DNA of 64,000 bases from Bin87 sp965221295 (lineage in GTDB: Bacteria > Chloroflexota > Dehalococcoidia > Lucifugimonadales > UBA3495): contig OZ244879.1 of assembly GCA_965221295.1 (NCBI GenBank), positions 1,240,001-1,304,000 on the forward strand, in the 5' to 3' direction. Below are positions 16,108 to 26,004 of this stretch, piece by piece. Both the position numbers and the translations under genes were made by a program. The notes below the pieces were generated by a model. That model did no database searches. It was given only the letters and a program-made list of their open reading frames with translations, and was not told the origin of the DNA. Position 1 is the first letter of the stretch, and each line of letters starts with the position of its first letter.

Positions 16108-17691
16108 ATGGTTACTCCAACAAAACATTCTGCCGATGGAACAGACGAAAGCATTGAGCTGAAGCCGTTACCGGCGGGATGGGTGGAGACGACTCTCCAT
16201 TCGGTTACTTCCGTTCGGGGAGTCAAAATCAATCCTACGACGATGATCGGCTCGCCGTTCATAGGATTAGAGCACGTTGAAGCCCACAGTATGAGATTGC
16301 TTGGCCTGGGCCGTGCGGAAGATTTCAAGAGTTCCGCTTCTTACTTTGACGCAGGCGATGTGCTATATGGTAGGCTCCGGCCGTACCTGAATAAGGTGCA
16401 TATGCCACATTTCGCAGGGCTTGCTTCAGGAGAGTTTATTGTATTTGAGAAGCACGACTTTCTTGAGAATGGCTATCTCCAATACTTTATCAACCAATTG
16501 GAATTTGTGGCCTGGGCATCTCGGCTAAATTCGGGCGACAGACCCCGCGTAGATTTTTCCCAATTGGCTGACTTTCCGTTTCCCCTCGCCCCCCTGGCCG
16601 AGCAGCGCCGCATTGTGGCGGAGATCGAGACGCAGTTCACGCGGCTGGACGCATCGGTGGCGGCGTTGCGGCGGGCGCAGGCCAACCTGAAACGCTATCG
16701 GGCCAGCGTACTCAATGCCGCTTGCTCCGGCGAACTTGTCCCCACGGAGGCGGAACTGGCCCGGTCCGAGGGCCGCGAGTACGAGCCGGCCAGCGTCCTG
16801 CTGGAGCGCATCCTGGTAGAACGGAGGGAGCGTTGGGAAGCCCAGCCGAAGCGACGCGGCAAGTACCAGGAACCAACGCCGCCGGACACGTCGGACCTGC
16901 CAGAACCGCCGGAGGGGTGGGTGTGGGCTACAGTGGAGCAGCTTATTGTGCGTAGCGAATATGGAACTTCAGTAAAGTGCAGCTATAGTGCCACTGGGCT
17001 GCCTGTGCTTCGAATTCCAAACATAGTCTCAGGCGAGATTAACTTGGCAGACCTAAAATTCGCCACCCGACCAGTTCCCTTTGACGCCGAGTCATCTGTC
17101 GCCAAGGGCGACGTCTTGATGTGCCGGACTAATGGAAGCATTGGTCTCGTAGGCAAGACTGCTGTTGTCCAATCTGAATTGGAACCGTACCACGGATTCG
17201 CATCATACCTTCTTCGCTTCCGTCTGATTGAAACAGAAATTATTCCAAAGTGGTTCCATCTATACTCGACGAGCCAACCTGGTAGGAATTTCATCGAGCA
17301 AAATGCGGCCTCCTCGGCTGGGCAAAACAACGTTAGCCTCTCACTGATTCACGGAATGTCTATCCCCCTCCCGCCCCTGGCCGAGCAGCGGCGAATCGTG
17401 GCCGAAGTGGAGCGTCGGCTGTCGGTGATACAGCAGGCGGAGGCCACCGTGGAGGCCAGCCTGCTGCGGGCGGAGCGGCTGCGCCAAAGCATCCTCAAGC
17501 GGGCTTTCTCCGGTCAACTGGTTCCCCAAGACCCCAACGACGAGCCGGCCTCGGCGCTGTTGGAACGCATCCGCGCCGAGCGAGAGGCGGAGCGGGCCGA
17601 GGCGAAGGCCAAGAAGAAGCCTCCGTCCCGGCGGCGCAAGGGCAAACCCGCATCCAAAAGCAACCCATCCACCGTCGAGGCTAGAACATGA
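16108..17691 (+). CDS. hsdS: Type I restriction-modification specificity subunit HsdS
   Basis: Starting at ATG 16108 (a TTG at 16087 is less likely), the 527-residue protein shows the two-fold structure of HsdS: target-recognition domain 1 (residues about 15-155), first conserved central helix beginning PLAPLAEQRRIVAEIE near 158, domain 2 (about 265-420), and second helix PLPPLAEQRRIVAEVE near 423. The segments after each helix (LNAACSGELVP and LKRAFSGQLVP) mirror each other. Each recognition domain reads half of a bipartite DNA target; the target cannot be predicted here. The tail is Lys/Arg-rich (AKKKPPSRRRKGKP). The ATGA overlap with hsdM indicates translational coupling. Confidence 0.94.
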   Translation: MVTPTKHSADGTDESIELKPLPAGWVETTLHSVTSVRGVKINPTTMIGSPFIGLEHVEAHSMRLLGLGRAEDFKSSASYFDAGDVLYGRLRPYLNKVHMPHFAGLASGEFIVFEKHDFLENGYLQYFINQLEFVAWASRLNSGDRPRVDFSQLADFPFPLAPLAEQRRIVAEIETQFTRLDASVAALRRAQANLKRYRASVLNAACSGELVPTEAELARSEGREYEPASVLLERILVERRERWEAQPKRRGKYQEPTPPDTSDLPEPPEGWVWATVEQLIVRSEYGTSVKCSYSATGLPVLRIPNIVSGEINLADLKFATRPVPFDAESSVAKGDVLMCRTNGSIGLVGKTAVVQSELEPYHGFASYLLRFRLIETEIIPKWFHLYSTSQPGRNFIEQNAASSAGQNNVSLSLIHGMSIPLPPLAEQRRIVAEVERRLSVIQQAEATVEASLLRAERLRQSILKRAFSGQLVPQDPNDEPASALLERIRAEREAERAEAKAKKKPPSRRRKGKPASKSNPSTVEART

Positions 17692-19175
17692 CCACCGCGG
17701 CAACCGTCGGCCAGAAGCTCTGGAACTACTGCAACATCCTGCGCGACGCCGGACTGTCCTACGGCGACTATCTGGAGCAGCTCACCTACCTCATCTTCCT
17801 CAAGATGATGGACGAACGCAGTCGTCCGCCCTACACGCTGTTGCCGGACTATCAGCCGCCGCCCATACCTCAGGGCTGCGACTGGCCCAGCCTGCTGGCC
17901 CGCGACGGTGAAGAACTGGAATTACACTACCGTCACATCCTGGAAACGCTGGGGCAACAACGGGGAACGCTGGGGGTCATATACGGCAAGGCGCAGAACC
18001 GAATTCAGGAACCGGCCATGCTGACCCGGTTGGTGAAGGAACTCATCAACAACGAGGAATGGCTGACCCTGAGCGCTGACGTGAAGGGCGACGCCTACGA
18101 GTCCCTGCTGGAGCGCAACGCCCAGGACGTGAAGACGGGCGCCGGCCAGTACTTCACGCCACGCCCGCTGATCCGGGCTATCGTAGAAGTGATGCGTCCC
18201 AGTCCCGGCGACACCATCTGCGATCCAGCCTGCGGCACCGGAGGGTTCCTTCTGGCCGCCCACGATTACATCGTGGCCAACAACCCAAGTATGGACCAAG
18301 GCCAACTAGCCCACCTGAAGGACAACGCGCTTTACGGGTGGGAGATCGTGGACAACGCCGCCCGCCTCTGCGCCATGAATCTGTACCTGCACGGCATCGG
18401 CGGAGACGAAACCAACATCAAGGTGGACGACAGCCTGCGCAGCCCTCCGGCCGTCAACTACGACATGGCGCTGACCAATCCACCCTTCGGACGCAAGTCC
18501 ATTCTCACCATCGGCAACAGTAAGGGCGAGGCAGAAAAGAACGGCCTGGAGGTGATTCGCCCCGACTTCTGGGCCACCACCAGCAACAAGCAGCTCAACT
18601 TCCTCCAGCACGTAAACGAGATATTGAAAAACGATGGGCGAGCGGCAATTGTCGTCCCAGACAACGTGTTGTTCGAGGGCGGCGCTGGGGAGACCATCCG
18701 GCGCAAGCTCCTGGCGGAGTGCGACTGCCACACCCTGCTGCGGTTGCCCACCGGGGTGTTCTACGCCCAGGGCGTCAAGGCCAACGTGCTGTTCTTCGAC
18801 CGCAAGCCCGCCAGCGAGACACCCTGGACGCGGGACCTGTGGATCTACGATCTGCGCACCAACCGGCGGTTCACCCTGAAGACCAACCCACTGACCCGCG
18901 CCCACCTGGACGATTTCGTGGCCTGCTACAACCCGGACAATCGCCTCCAACGCGAAGAGACTGAACGCTTCCGCCGGTTCAGCTACGACGACCTGACGCA
19001 GCGGGACAAGGCCAACCTGGACATCTTCTGGCTTCGCGACGAAAGCATGGAAGACACCGCCGCACTTCCCCCACCCGACGCCATCGCCGAGGAAATCCTC
19101 GAAGACCTGCGGGCAGCCCTGGAGCAGATGGAGGAGATAGCGGGGGACTTGGCGCCTGAACCGATGGAGGAATAG
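17688..19175 (+). CDS. hsdM: Type I restriction-modification N6-adenine methyltransferase HsdM
   Basis: The 495-residue protein starts with the HsdM N-terminal helical domain (NYCNILRDAGLSYGDYLEQL, TYLIFLKMMDER). It then carries the methyltransferase core: GQYFTPRPLIRAIVEVM, motif I DPACGTGGFLL near residue 179, and motif IV NPPFG near residue 264. It methylates adenine in the target chosen by HsdS, using S-adenosylmethionine, and forms both the methylase and, with HsdR, the restriction complex. It is the last gene of the hsd operon; order hsdR-(toxin-antitoxin)-hsdS-hsdM is unusual in that M follows S. Confidence 0.95.
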   Translation: MTTAATVGQKLWNYCNILRDAGLSYGDYLEQLTYLIFLKMMDERSRPPYTLLPDYQPPPIPQGCDWPSLLARDGEELELHYRHILETLGQQRGTLGVIYGKAQNRIQEPAMLTRLVKELINNEEWLTLSADVKGDAYESLLERNAQDVKTGAGQYFTPRPLIRAIVEVMRPSPGDTICDPACGTGGFLLAAHDYIVANNPSMDQGQLAHLKDNALYGWEIVDNAARLCAMNLYLHGIGGDETNIKVDDSLRSPPAVNYDMALTNPPFGRKSILTIGNSKGEAEKNGLEVIRPDFWATTSNKQLNFLQHVNEILKNDGRAAIVVPDNVLFEGGAGETIRRKLLAECDCHTLLRLPTGVFYAQGVKANVLFFDRKPASETPWTRDLWIYDLRTNRRFTLKTNPLTRAHLDDFVACYNPDNRLQREETERFRRFSYDDLTQRDKANLDIFWLRDESMEDTAALPPPDAIAEEILEDLRAALEQMEEIAGDLAPEPMEE

Positions 19176-19258
19176 TCCCTATAGTGGAAGGGTGAATTGC
19201 TAGTCCACAACACTGGCGAGATGTTCCCGCCAAGTGCGCTCCCGACACCCGATGCGGC

Positions 19259-22200
19259 TCAGAGGTCGGGCTCGAATACCAGCTCCGGCAAGACCACTTC
19301 CCAGGAATCGCTCTGCAACCCCTGACGATACTCCGGTTCTGAGCTTTCCCGGTCCCAAACGGCAATGGCAAGTACGGTGGCGGATACGCAACGCATGTTG
19401 GCGGGAACCCTGAAGCTGCTGGACAGCTGCCCCACCACGTTTCGATGTATGTCCAGCAGTTCCCACCGGTTATGACCGGGCCTCGCCGTCAAAGGATCGT
19501 TTGGAGAGAGAGCGGCGATTGCCCGGTGTACCGCATGGCCCGTGGGCAGGTATCCGGCGTAGCTGAGGAAGACATCCCGTAGGCTCAGGCGTCGGTATCG
19601 CCGGTACAGTTCCGGCGGCGCCGGCGGGAACTGGGAGGGTTCGTCCCGGCGCAACACGGAAGGGTTTCCTTCCAAGGAGTCCAGCAGCGGGTGAGGCCCT
19701 GGGAAGCGGGCCAGGGTCAGGGTATGCCGGGCGCGGGTCATTGCCACGTAGTACAGGCGTCGCTGGGCGTCGCGGTCCTCGCCTTGGCTGATCCGATTCC
19801 AACCGCCATCCAGCAACACCACATGGTCGAATTCCAGCCCCTTGGCGCGATGCGCCGTCAGCAGGAGCAAACCACGCTGGCGGCGCCGCACATCCCGCGA
19901 CCACTCGGCGAGCCATTCGATGAAATGGTCCGCGACTGATTCCTCGCCGGCGGTTTCCAGGGCGTACTCGTCCAGCGCCTCCATGAGCAGTTCGTTCCAA
20001 GTACTTTGGGGTTGATCCAGCATCCAGCCCTTCAGATTCTCGCTGGAAACCAGCTTTGATGTCCGGCTGCGAACCCAGTCCACTAACGCCCTCGTTTCGC
20101 GCAGGAACCAAACGCCCGTGAACTCCTCGTTGGCCATCTGCACCGGAATCGCTTCCGATAGACAGAGGCTGAGGACCGGATCCAGGAAGCTCCACTCCCT
20201 GGCCACCACAGCGCAGCGAGACCAGTCCCACTGGGGGTCCAAAGCGGACAGCCGCTTCAACTCAGCCACCACCGCTTGCGCTTGGGAGATGGGAGTATCC
20301 CCGGCGGGAATCGTCTGGACCTGGCCTCTGGTCACCGGATCCAACAGACTCCATCCTCCCCCTGGAGCATCCTTTTCCCGAGCCCGGTTGATGGTGATAG
20401 AACACCCAGCCTTCATGCGTTGAGACGATGGTTCGATGACGGCGTTGGCCGCGCTGATGATATGGCCGGTGGAGCGGTAGTTTTCGGTGAGATAAGAATT
20501 CCTGCTCCCGTAGTCCTCCTCGAAACGTCTGATGAACTCCACCGACGAGCCGTTGAAGGAGTAGATATTCTGGTCGTCGTCGCCCACCGCGAAGATGGTC
20601 AACTTGTCGTCTGCCTCGGCCAGGGAACGGCCTGTCAGGGCGGAGATGAGCTCGTACTGATCGGGTCCGATGTCCTGGTACTCGTCCACCAGGATCCAGC
20701 GAAACCCGGCCAACAGCCGCATTCGGACGTCGTCCGCCTCCTCGGGCGGCAGGCCCTCCCCCCGAAGGAGAGCGGACGCCTCCTTGAGCGCCCCCCGAAA
20801 GTCTCCGTCGTCCAAACGGTTCGCGCGCCCGGTGAAGCTGGCGCCGGTCAGGCGCATGGCCAAGGAATGACAAGTGAGGACTACCACGCCTCGGGCGTCG
20901 TCGCCGATGAGGTTCGATAGGCGATGGCGAATTTCTACGGCGGCGTGACGGTTGTAGGCCAAAGCCAAGATGCCCCTGGGGTTCTCCCGCCTGACCCGGA
21001 TCAGGTAGGCGATTCGATGCACCAGCACACGTGTCTTGCCCGCGCCAGGACCGGCCAGCGCTAGCACGTTGGTCTGTTCCCGATCATCGGCCACGAAACG
21101 CCGCTGCGTGGGGTTGTTCAGGCTATCCACGATGGCCTGCCACGATTCCGGGGTGGTTTGGCGCGACGTTTCTTGATCCCGGCCCGGTAGCCATCGGTAA
21201 ATGAAGCTGTCCTTGAGAAGGCTGAAGTAGTCCATGGCCAACCGGAGGGCCTCGGCCATGGACGCCAACCCACGCTGGGCGAATTCCGCCATCACGTGAA
21301 TTTGCAGGGTCTGTTCGTCGTAGTGGAGCTTGAGGGAGCCATAGTCGGCTTGGGCGAACCCCCTCCTCTCCTGCCGGAGGCGGATGGTCATGGCCGGACG
21401 GAACACGGCCATCCCCTTGTTGAGGCGAATGGCCTCCTGCTCGTGCAGCCACAGCAGCGCCCGGTCCACCAGCTTGGAAGGCTCCCTAACCTGACCTTTG
21501 ACCGTGGGGTCGGCACACACGGCCTGCAGGAGCTTGCCCAAGGTGGTCTCGGCCAGAAGGTCCGTGCCGTGGTTGCCCGGCGGCAGGTCGGCCAGCAGAT
21601 GGTCCAAGATGCGGCCTGCGGCTTCGCGGCGAACCTCCGACATTCTGACCAACTGTCTCCACTCCCTCAGGCGAGTCACCTGGACCGTTTCCGGACCGAG
21701 GTTCCGCACTTTCAGACTGCCCCCTCCCCCTCCCTCGCCCCGGCCATCGGCGGCGATGCTTCGGAGTATCCGGCGTAGGCGATCGGGCAGCGCGGCGGAA
21801 GCGCCCTGTTCCTTCAGCTGCTGGGTGGCCCGGCGCAGGTGCAGCGGATGGGATTCGTTGGTATCGGCATCCGGGGCGGCGTCCTGCATGAGACCAATGA
21901 GCGCCTGCTCCAACTCCGCTGCCTCTTCGAGCCGCCTTCGCGAGGAGCGCTCAACACCGACATGGACGAAGGCGGTGAGGGCGGTATCATTGGATGCGAT
22001 GCCCAATCGTTCCAGGTCGTACAGCGCGTCCCGGACTCCCTCCGAGTTCAGGCCCGATACGATCATCAATTCGTCGGTCGAGATGCCATCGTCAGCGTCG
22101 GCGCCAATGAGGGACTCGCAGATGGCCAATAACTGGCGGCGATAGCCGTCGGCTATGTCAGCCCGTTGCAGCTTGGAACCGGCCTCTTCCACCGAACTGA

Positions 22201-24451
22201 TCCGCAGCGACGAGGGAAACACTTGGACGCGGTTCTCCTCGCGGCTCAGCAGATCGGCTTCTTCCAGCCAAGCAACGGCGGTTCGCACACGAGTGTCATC
22301 GGTGGCGGAGTCGCGCTCGAAGGCCCCTTCATCGTCCTCACCCAATATCTCCCCTGGCGTGGCCACCACCTCGCCGTCCAACCGTTTCCTGCGGTCAAGG
22401 TTGCGCAGGGCCCTCAGGACGCCGTGGATTTCCTGGCGTGTCAGTCGGGAGCGGGCCGACATTCCGAACTGCTTCTCCACATCCTCTTGGGTGTAGAGCA
22501 ACGCGCAACGGGCCGTTTCTTGGTCCCGACCGGCGCGGCCCGCTTCCTGTAGGTAGTTCTCCAGCGAACCGGGAATGTCGGCATGGACCACCACCCGAAT
22601 GTCGGGCTTGTCGATTCCCATGCCAAAGGCGTTGGTGGCGGAGATCACCCGCAGGCGGCCGTCAATGAAGCTCTGCTGGACGTTCTTCTTGGTCTCCGGC
22701 GGCAGGTTTCCGTGGAAGAAATCCGCCGCCATACCCTTGGCCTGCAGGAACTCCGCTACTTCCTCGGCCTGCCGCCGGGTCGCGCAATATACTATGCCGC
22801 CGCCCGGCACGTCCTCCGGCAGGTCAGTCGAGAGAATCTGGTGAATGTGCGCGAGTTTGGCCTCGGCGCTGGTAGGGACCACCACAAACTCCAGGTTCGT
22901 CCGGTGGGCGCCCCCGTCGAAAATCCTCAAGCGGATACCCAATTCCTTCTGGAAGTAGTCCGCGATCTCGGCCTTGACATCGGGCTTGGCCGTGGCCGTT
23001 AGGCATAGCACGGAAGGGATGGAACTGCCTCCCGCCCGCTCGCGGATGAAGCGCCCAACGTAGCGGTAGTCCGGCCGGAAATCGTGCCCCCACTTGGAGA
23101 CGCAGTGTGCCTCGTCCAGCACCCACGCGCCAATCTCCCGGTGCGCCAATGCCCCTCGCACAGAAGGACTTCTGAGCTGTTCCGGGGAGGTCAGGATTAT
23201 GGCTGCGTCGCCCAGCCGCACCCGGTCCAAAGCATCGGCCCGTTCGGGCATGGAAAGAAGGCTGTTGACGGTCACGCAAGACTCAATGCCCTTGGACTCC
23301 AATCCCGCAACCTGGTCGGACATCAGGGCAACCAACGGAGAGATCACCACGGTCAGGGCGCCGGTCTTGTCGTAGCGGGACAAAGCAGGTATCTGGTAGC
23401 AAAGAGACTTGCCGGCGCCGGTGGGCAGTATGGCCAGCACGTTCTCTCCGCCCATGGCCGCCTCGACCACGCATTGTTGCAGGGGCCGCCCGTCATCGTT
23501 TGCCGGCTCAGCTCGGAAGGCTGGGAACCCAAACCAGCGGAGCAGCTCCCGCTGCGCATCGTGCCTCTCCCTGCACCATTCGCACCCCGGATCCGTGCAG
23601 GCGCTGCCTCGCAGACGCCGCACCAACTGCCCCGCCTCGGGAAACTGGTGGCACACCCAAGGAGGCATGACCGAGTTGCCCCCGGCCACCAACAGCCACG
23701 CCAGCGCGTAGGCCAAGGGCCAGCCTTGGCCGGAGGTATTGTGGGCGAGTTCCGAAGTTACACTGCTACAGCCGTTGCCGTCCAACCTGGCGTATATGGC
23801 CTGTCTCGCCTCTGCCTCCGTTGGCCGGGGCAATCCTCGGACCGCCCCGAACATCGTGTCGAATCCTCCGCCGTTTTCCGTCGTGGTGAGCCAGTGCCAA
23901 GCCGCCAAGAGGTCTTGGGGCGCAGACGGGAAGGCGCTCAGCTGGTCGTCGAAGACCTCTAACGCCAGTCGCGCATCCAGACCGGGATCGTTCAAGCGTC
24001 CGCGTTTCAGGCCGCCGTCCTGATAGTGCTTTACCAAGTGGTGATAGGGGTTGCGGGGAAAGGCCAGCGGGTTCAGGCGCAGGGTATCCAACGGCGGTAA
24101 ACGCAGCAGCCCGAGATCGGGGGCACAGGCGCGAAGGTGAGGCAGGTCGAAGGCGATCAGGTTGTGTCCCAAGAGGAAATTTGCCTCCCGGGCGAGGTCA
24201 TCCAGCCTGGCCAATGCCCCGCGAAGCCCATCTCGCCCGCCCGAATAGGTGACGGATTCACCGGTGCCCCAATTGACGCCGGCAAAGGCGTGGATGCGCT
24301 GGTCCCGGACGGACACTTCCAAGTCTACCGACAGACACTTCGACAACGATTTTCGAATTTCGTTCTGCTGAGCAGTCACGATTCCGCGCTTTCCTTTGGC
24401 ATTGTCGGTCGTAGGCCAATTTCCCCAAACATCGATACGACGGTTATTCAT
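19259..24451 (-). CDS. DEDD exonuclease-RecQ-UvrD fusion helicase
   Basis: The product, read from ATG 24451, has 1,730 residues. A DEDD-type 3'-5' exonuclease domain comes first: SVDLEVS with Asp43 and Glu45, LLGHNLIAFDLPHL near 95-108, and NDPGLDARLALEVFDD near 160. A small Cys/His cluster CTDPGCEWCRERH near 282 precedes a complete RecQ superfamily 2 helicase: PTGAGKS near 341, LDEAHCVSKWGHDFRPDY near 440, and LQEAGRAGRDQE near 632. A UvrD-like superfamily 1 helicase follows: AGPGAGKTRVL near 1130, LVDEYQDIGPDQ near 1255, and YYVAMTRARHTL near 1570. The longer frame to 24613 runs into the adjacent insertion element, so a start there is unlikely. It converges with hsdM. A role in DNA repair or phage defence is inference; similar giant RecQ proteins are known but little studied. 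Confidence 0.88.
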   Translation of the reverse strand: MNNRRIDVWGNWPTTDNAKGKRGIVTAQQNEIRKSLSKCLSVDLEVSVRDQRIHAFAGVNWGTGESVTYSGGRDGLRGALARLDDLAREANFLLGHNLIAFDLPHLRACAPDLGLLRLPPLDTLRLNPLAFPRNPYHHLVKHYQDGGLKRGRLNDPGLDARLALEVFDDQLSAFPSAPQDLLAAWHWLTTTENGGGFDTMFGAVRGLPRPTEAEARQAIYARLDGNGCSSVTSELAHNTSGQGWPLAYALAWLLVAGGNSVMPPWVCHQFPEAGQLVRRLRGSACTDPGCEWCRERHDAQRELLRWFGFPAFRAEPANDDGRPLQQCVVEAAMGGENVLAILPTGAGKSLCYQIPALSRYDKTGALTVVISPLVALMSDQVAGLESKGIESCVTVNSLLSMPERADALDRVRLGDAAIILTSPEQLRSPSVRGALAHREIGAWVLDEAHCVSKWGHDFRPDYRYVGRFIRERAGGSSIPSVLCLTATAKPDVKAEIADYFQKELGIRLRIFDGGAHRTNLEFVVVPTSAEAKLAHIHQILSTDLPEDVPGGGIVYCATRRQAEEVAEFLQAKGMAADFFHGNLPPETKKNVQQSFIDGRLRVISATNAFGMGIDKPDIRVVVHADIPGSLENYLQEAGRAGRDQETARCALLYTQEDVEKQFGMSARSRLTRQEIHGVLRALRNLDRRKRLDGEVVATPGEILGEDDEGAFERDSATDDTRVRTAVAWLEEADLLSREENRVQVFPSSLRISSVEEAGSKLQRADIADGYRRQLLAICESLIGADADDGISTDELMIVSGLNSEGVRDALYDLERLGIASNDTALTAFVHVGVERSSRRRLEEAAELEQALIGLMQDAAPDADTNESHPLHLRRATQQLKEQGASAALPDRLRRILRSIAADGRGEGGGGGSLKVRNLGPETVQVTRLREWRQLVRMSEVRREAAGRILDHLLADLPPGNHGTDLLAETTLGKLLQAVCADPTVKGQVREPSKLVDRALLWLHEQEAIRLNKGMAVFRPAMTIRLRQERRGFAQADYGSLKLHYDEQTLQIHVMAEFAQRGLASMAEALRLAMDYFSLLKDSFIYRWLPGRDQETSRQTTPESWQAIVDSLNNPTQRRFVADDREQTNVLALAGPGAGKTRVLVHRIAYLIRVRRENPRGILALAYNRHAAVEIRHRLSNLIGDDARGVVVLTCHSLAMRLTGASFTGRANRLDDGDFRGALKEASALLRGEGLPPEEADDVRMRLLAGFRWILVDEYQDIGPDQYELISALTGRSLAEADDKLTIFAVGDDDQNIYSFNGSSVEFIRRFEEDYGSRNSYLTENYRSTGHIISAANAVIEPSSQRMKAGCSITINRAREKDAPGGGWSLLDPVTRGQVQTIPAGDTPISQAQAVVAELKRLSALDPQWDWSRCAVVAREWSFLDPVLSLCLSEAIPVQMANEEFTGVWFLRETRALVDWVRSRTSKLVSSENLKGWMLDQPQSTWNELLMEALDEYALETAGEESVADHFIEWLAEWSRDVRRRQRGLLLLTAHRAKGLEFDHVVLLDGGWNRISQGEDRDAQRRLYYVAMTRARHTLTLARFPGPHPLLDSLEGNPSVLRRDEPSQFPPAPPELYRRYRRLSLRDVFLSYAGYLPTGHAVHRAIAALSPNDPLTARPGHNRWELLDIHRNVVGQLSSSFRVPANMRCVSATVLAIAVWDRESSEPEYRQGLQSDSWEVVLPELVFEPDL

Positions 24452-24517
24452 TTGGGCCGCATATGCACTATCCGAAATCCAACTCCGATTCGTCAAGTCC
24501 CGGTAGAGTCCCCGGAG

Positions 24518-25859
24518 GTGGTGTAAGAGGAAGAGGTGGCAAAGAGGCGACCACCGCGTCATCCCTATCGGACCAACAACAACCCGATAGAGGAGACGAC
24601 GATTGCCAAACACAGCATGGACCTTTTGGAACTGATTCGCAAGCGCGGCGTGGACGGAGACGTGAACTTCCTGCGGGAAGCCCTACAGACGCTGCCTGAC
24701 GTTAATGGATGAGGGTATCATGGACGCCGAGGCGCCGGCCCAGATCGGCGCCCAGCACGACGAGGGCAACCCGGAGCGCCTGACCCGGCGCAACAGCTAC
24801 CGCAGCCGGGATTGGGACACCAGCGTGGGAACCATGGAGCTGCGCATCCCCAAGATCCGGGAGGGCAGCTACTTCCCCAGCCTGCTGGAACCCAGACGGC
24901 GCAGCGAGAAGGCGTTGCTGGCGGTGATTCAGCAAGCCTACGTCGAAGGGGTGTCCACTCGCCGGGTGGACGATCTGATCAAGTCCCTGGGCTGCGAGGG
25001 CATCTCCAAGAGTCAGGTGTCGCGCATATGTCATGAATTGGACCAGGTGGTGGATACCTTCTTGGGCCGGCCCTTGGACGGCGGCCCCTACCCCTACGTG
25101 TGGCTGGACGCCTTGACTCAGAAAGTCAGAGAGGGTGATCGCATCATGAATGTCAGCGTAGTGGTGGCCACCGGGGTCAACGCCCAGGGACAACGGGAAA
25201 TCTTGGGCTTGGATGTGGGAGCCAGCGAGGATGGAGCCTTCTGGCTGGCCTTCTTGAGGTCTCTCAACGCCCGGGGCCTCAGCGGGGTGAAGCTGGTCGT
25301 ATCCGACGCCCACCTGGGGCTGAAGCAGGCCATTGCCACGGCGCTAGCCAACGCTGCCTGGCAGTGGCGCCGCGCTCATTTCATGACCAACCTGCTCACC
25401 AGGGCGCCCAAACGCGCTCAGCCGAGAGTGGCCACCTTGGCGCCAACCATCTATAAGCAACTGTCGCCGGAGGAAGTCCATGCTCAGGCCGACCGAATGG
25501 TCCTCCAACTAAGGGAGCGCTTCCCCCAAGCCGCCGACCTGTGGAGGACGCTCTCCCAGACATCCTGTCCTTCACCGCCTTTCCGGTATCCCACTGGCAG
25601 AAACTCTGGTGCAACAATCCCCAGGAGCGATTGAACAAGGAGATTCGACGGCGTACCAACGTGGTGGGCATCTTCCCCAACCGGGCAGCGGCCCGGCGTC
25701 TGGTGGGCGCGGTCCTGGCGGAACAGCATGACGAATGGACCGAACGCCGCCGCTATCTCACCCCCATCGAGTACGACGATGCCAATGCCTCGCCAACCAC
25801 TCACCTTTTGGAGGCGGCCGCCTGAACGCGTTCACCAAGAATGACGCCAATTACACCAC
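24518..25859 (+). mobile_element. IS256-family insertion sequence, inactive
   Basis: The element is about 1,342 bases, normal for the family. Its proposed ends are the inverted nonamer GTGGTGTAA (24518-24526) and TTACACCAC (25851-25859); the match beyond them is poor. No flanking target duplication was found (CCCCGGAG on the left against TTGACAGG on the right), so either the ends are misplaced or flanks have changed. The left end adjoins the start of the fusion helicase, the right end lies 145 bases before the giant GLUG gene. Confidence 0.7.
24617..25825 (+). pseudogene. IS256-family transposase with two compensating frameshifts
   Basis: Three frame segments together give a full transposase. 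The first, from ATG 24617 (MDLLELIRKRGVDGDVNFLR), stops at 24710. The second, from about 24,705, carries the body: DTSVGTMELRIPKIREGSYF, LLEPRRRSEKALLAVIQQAY, WLDA (first Asp) and VVSDAHLGLKQAI (second Asp). It goes out of frame near 25,540, and the third segment resumes with EDALPDILSFTAFPVSHWQK, NPQERLNKEIRRRT (third acidic residue) and EQHDEW. The third segment is back in the first frame, so the two indels cancel overall. The HFMTNLL segment keeps the family pattern, but the usual CRxHF is RRAHF. Confidence 0.88.
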
Positions 25860-26004
25860 TTGACAGGACGCAACCCGTACCAGCGTTGCCCATCGCTTGA
25901 ACACCGAGTCTTTACAAGCGATTTTCCCGGTGTTATAAGTCAAGTTTAAATTGAGCGTGTGGCGAGTTCTGAGGTTTCGGTAAAAGGTCACGTGAGAGAA
26001 TATT

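Noticed and set aside
24507..25870. Target-site duplication flanking the IS256 element
   Set aside because: Eight to nine bases either side of the proposed ends differ, so no duplication can be claimed.
10550..26000. Second copy of the tRNA-Gln 3' end as the other attachment site of the island
   Set aside because: No repeat of GGTTCGAATCCTGTATCCCC was seen by eye in the window; it needs a computed search of the whole genome.
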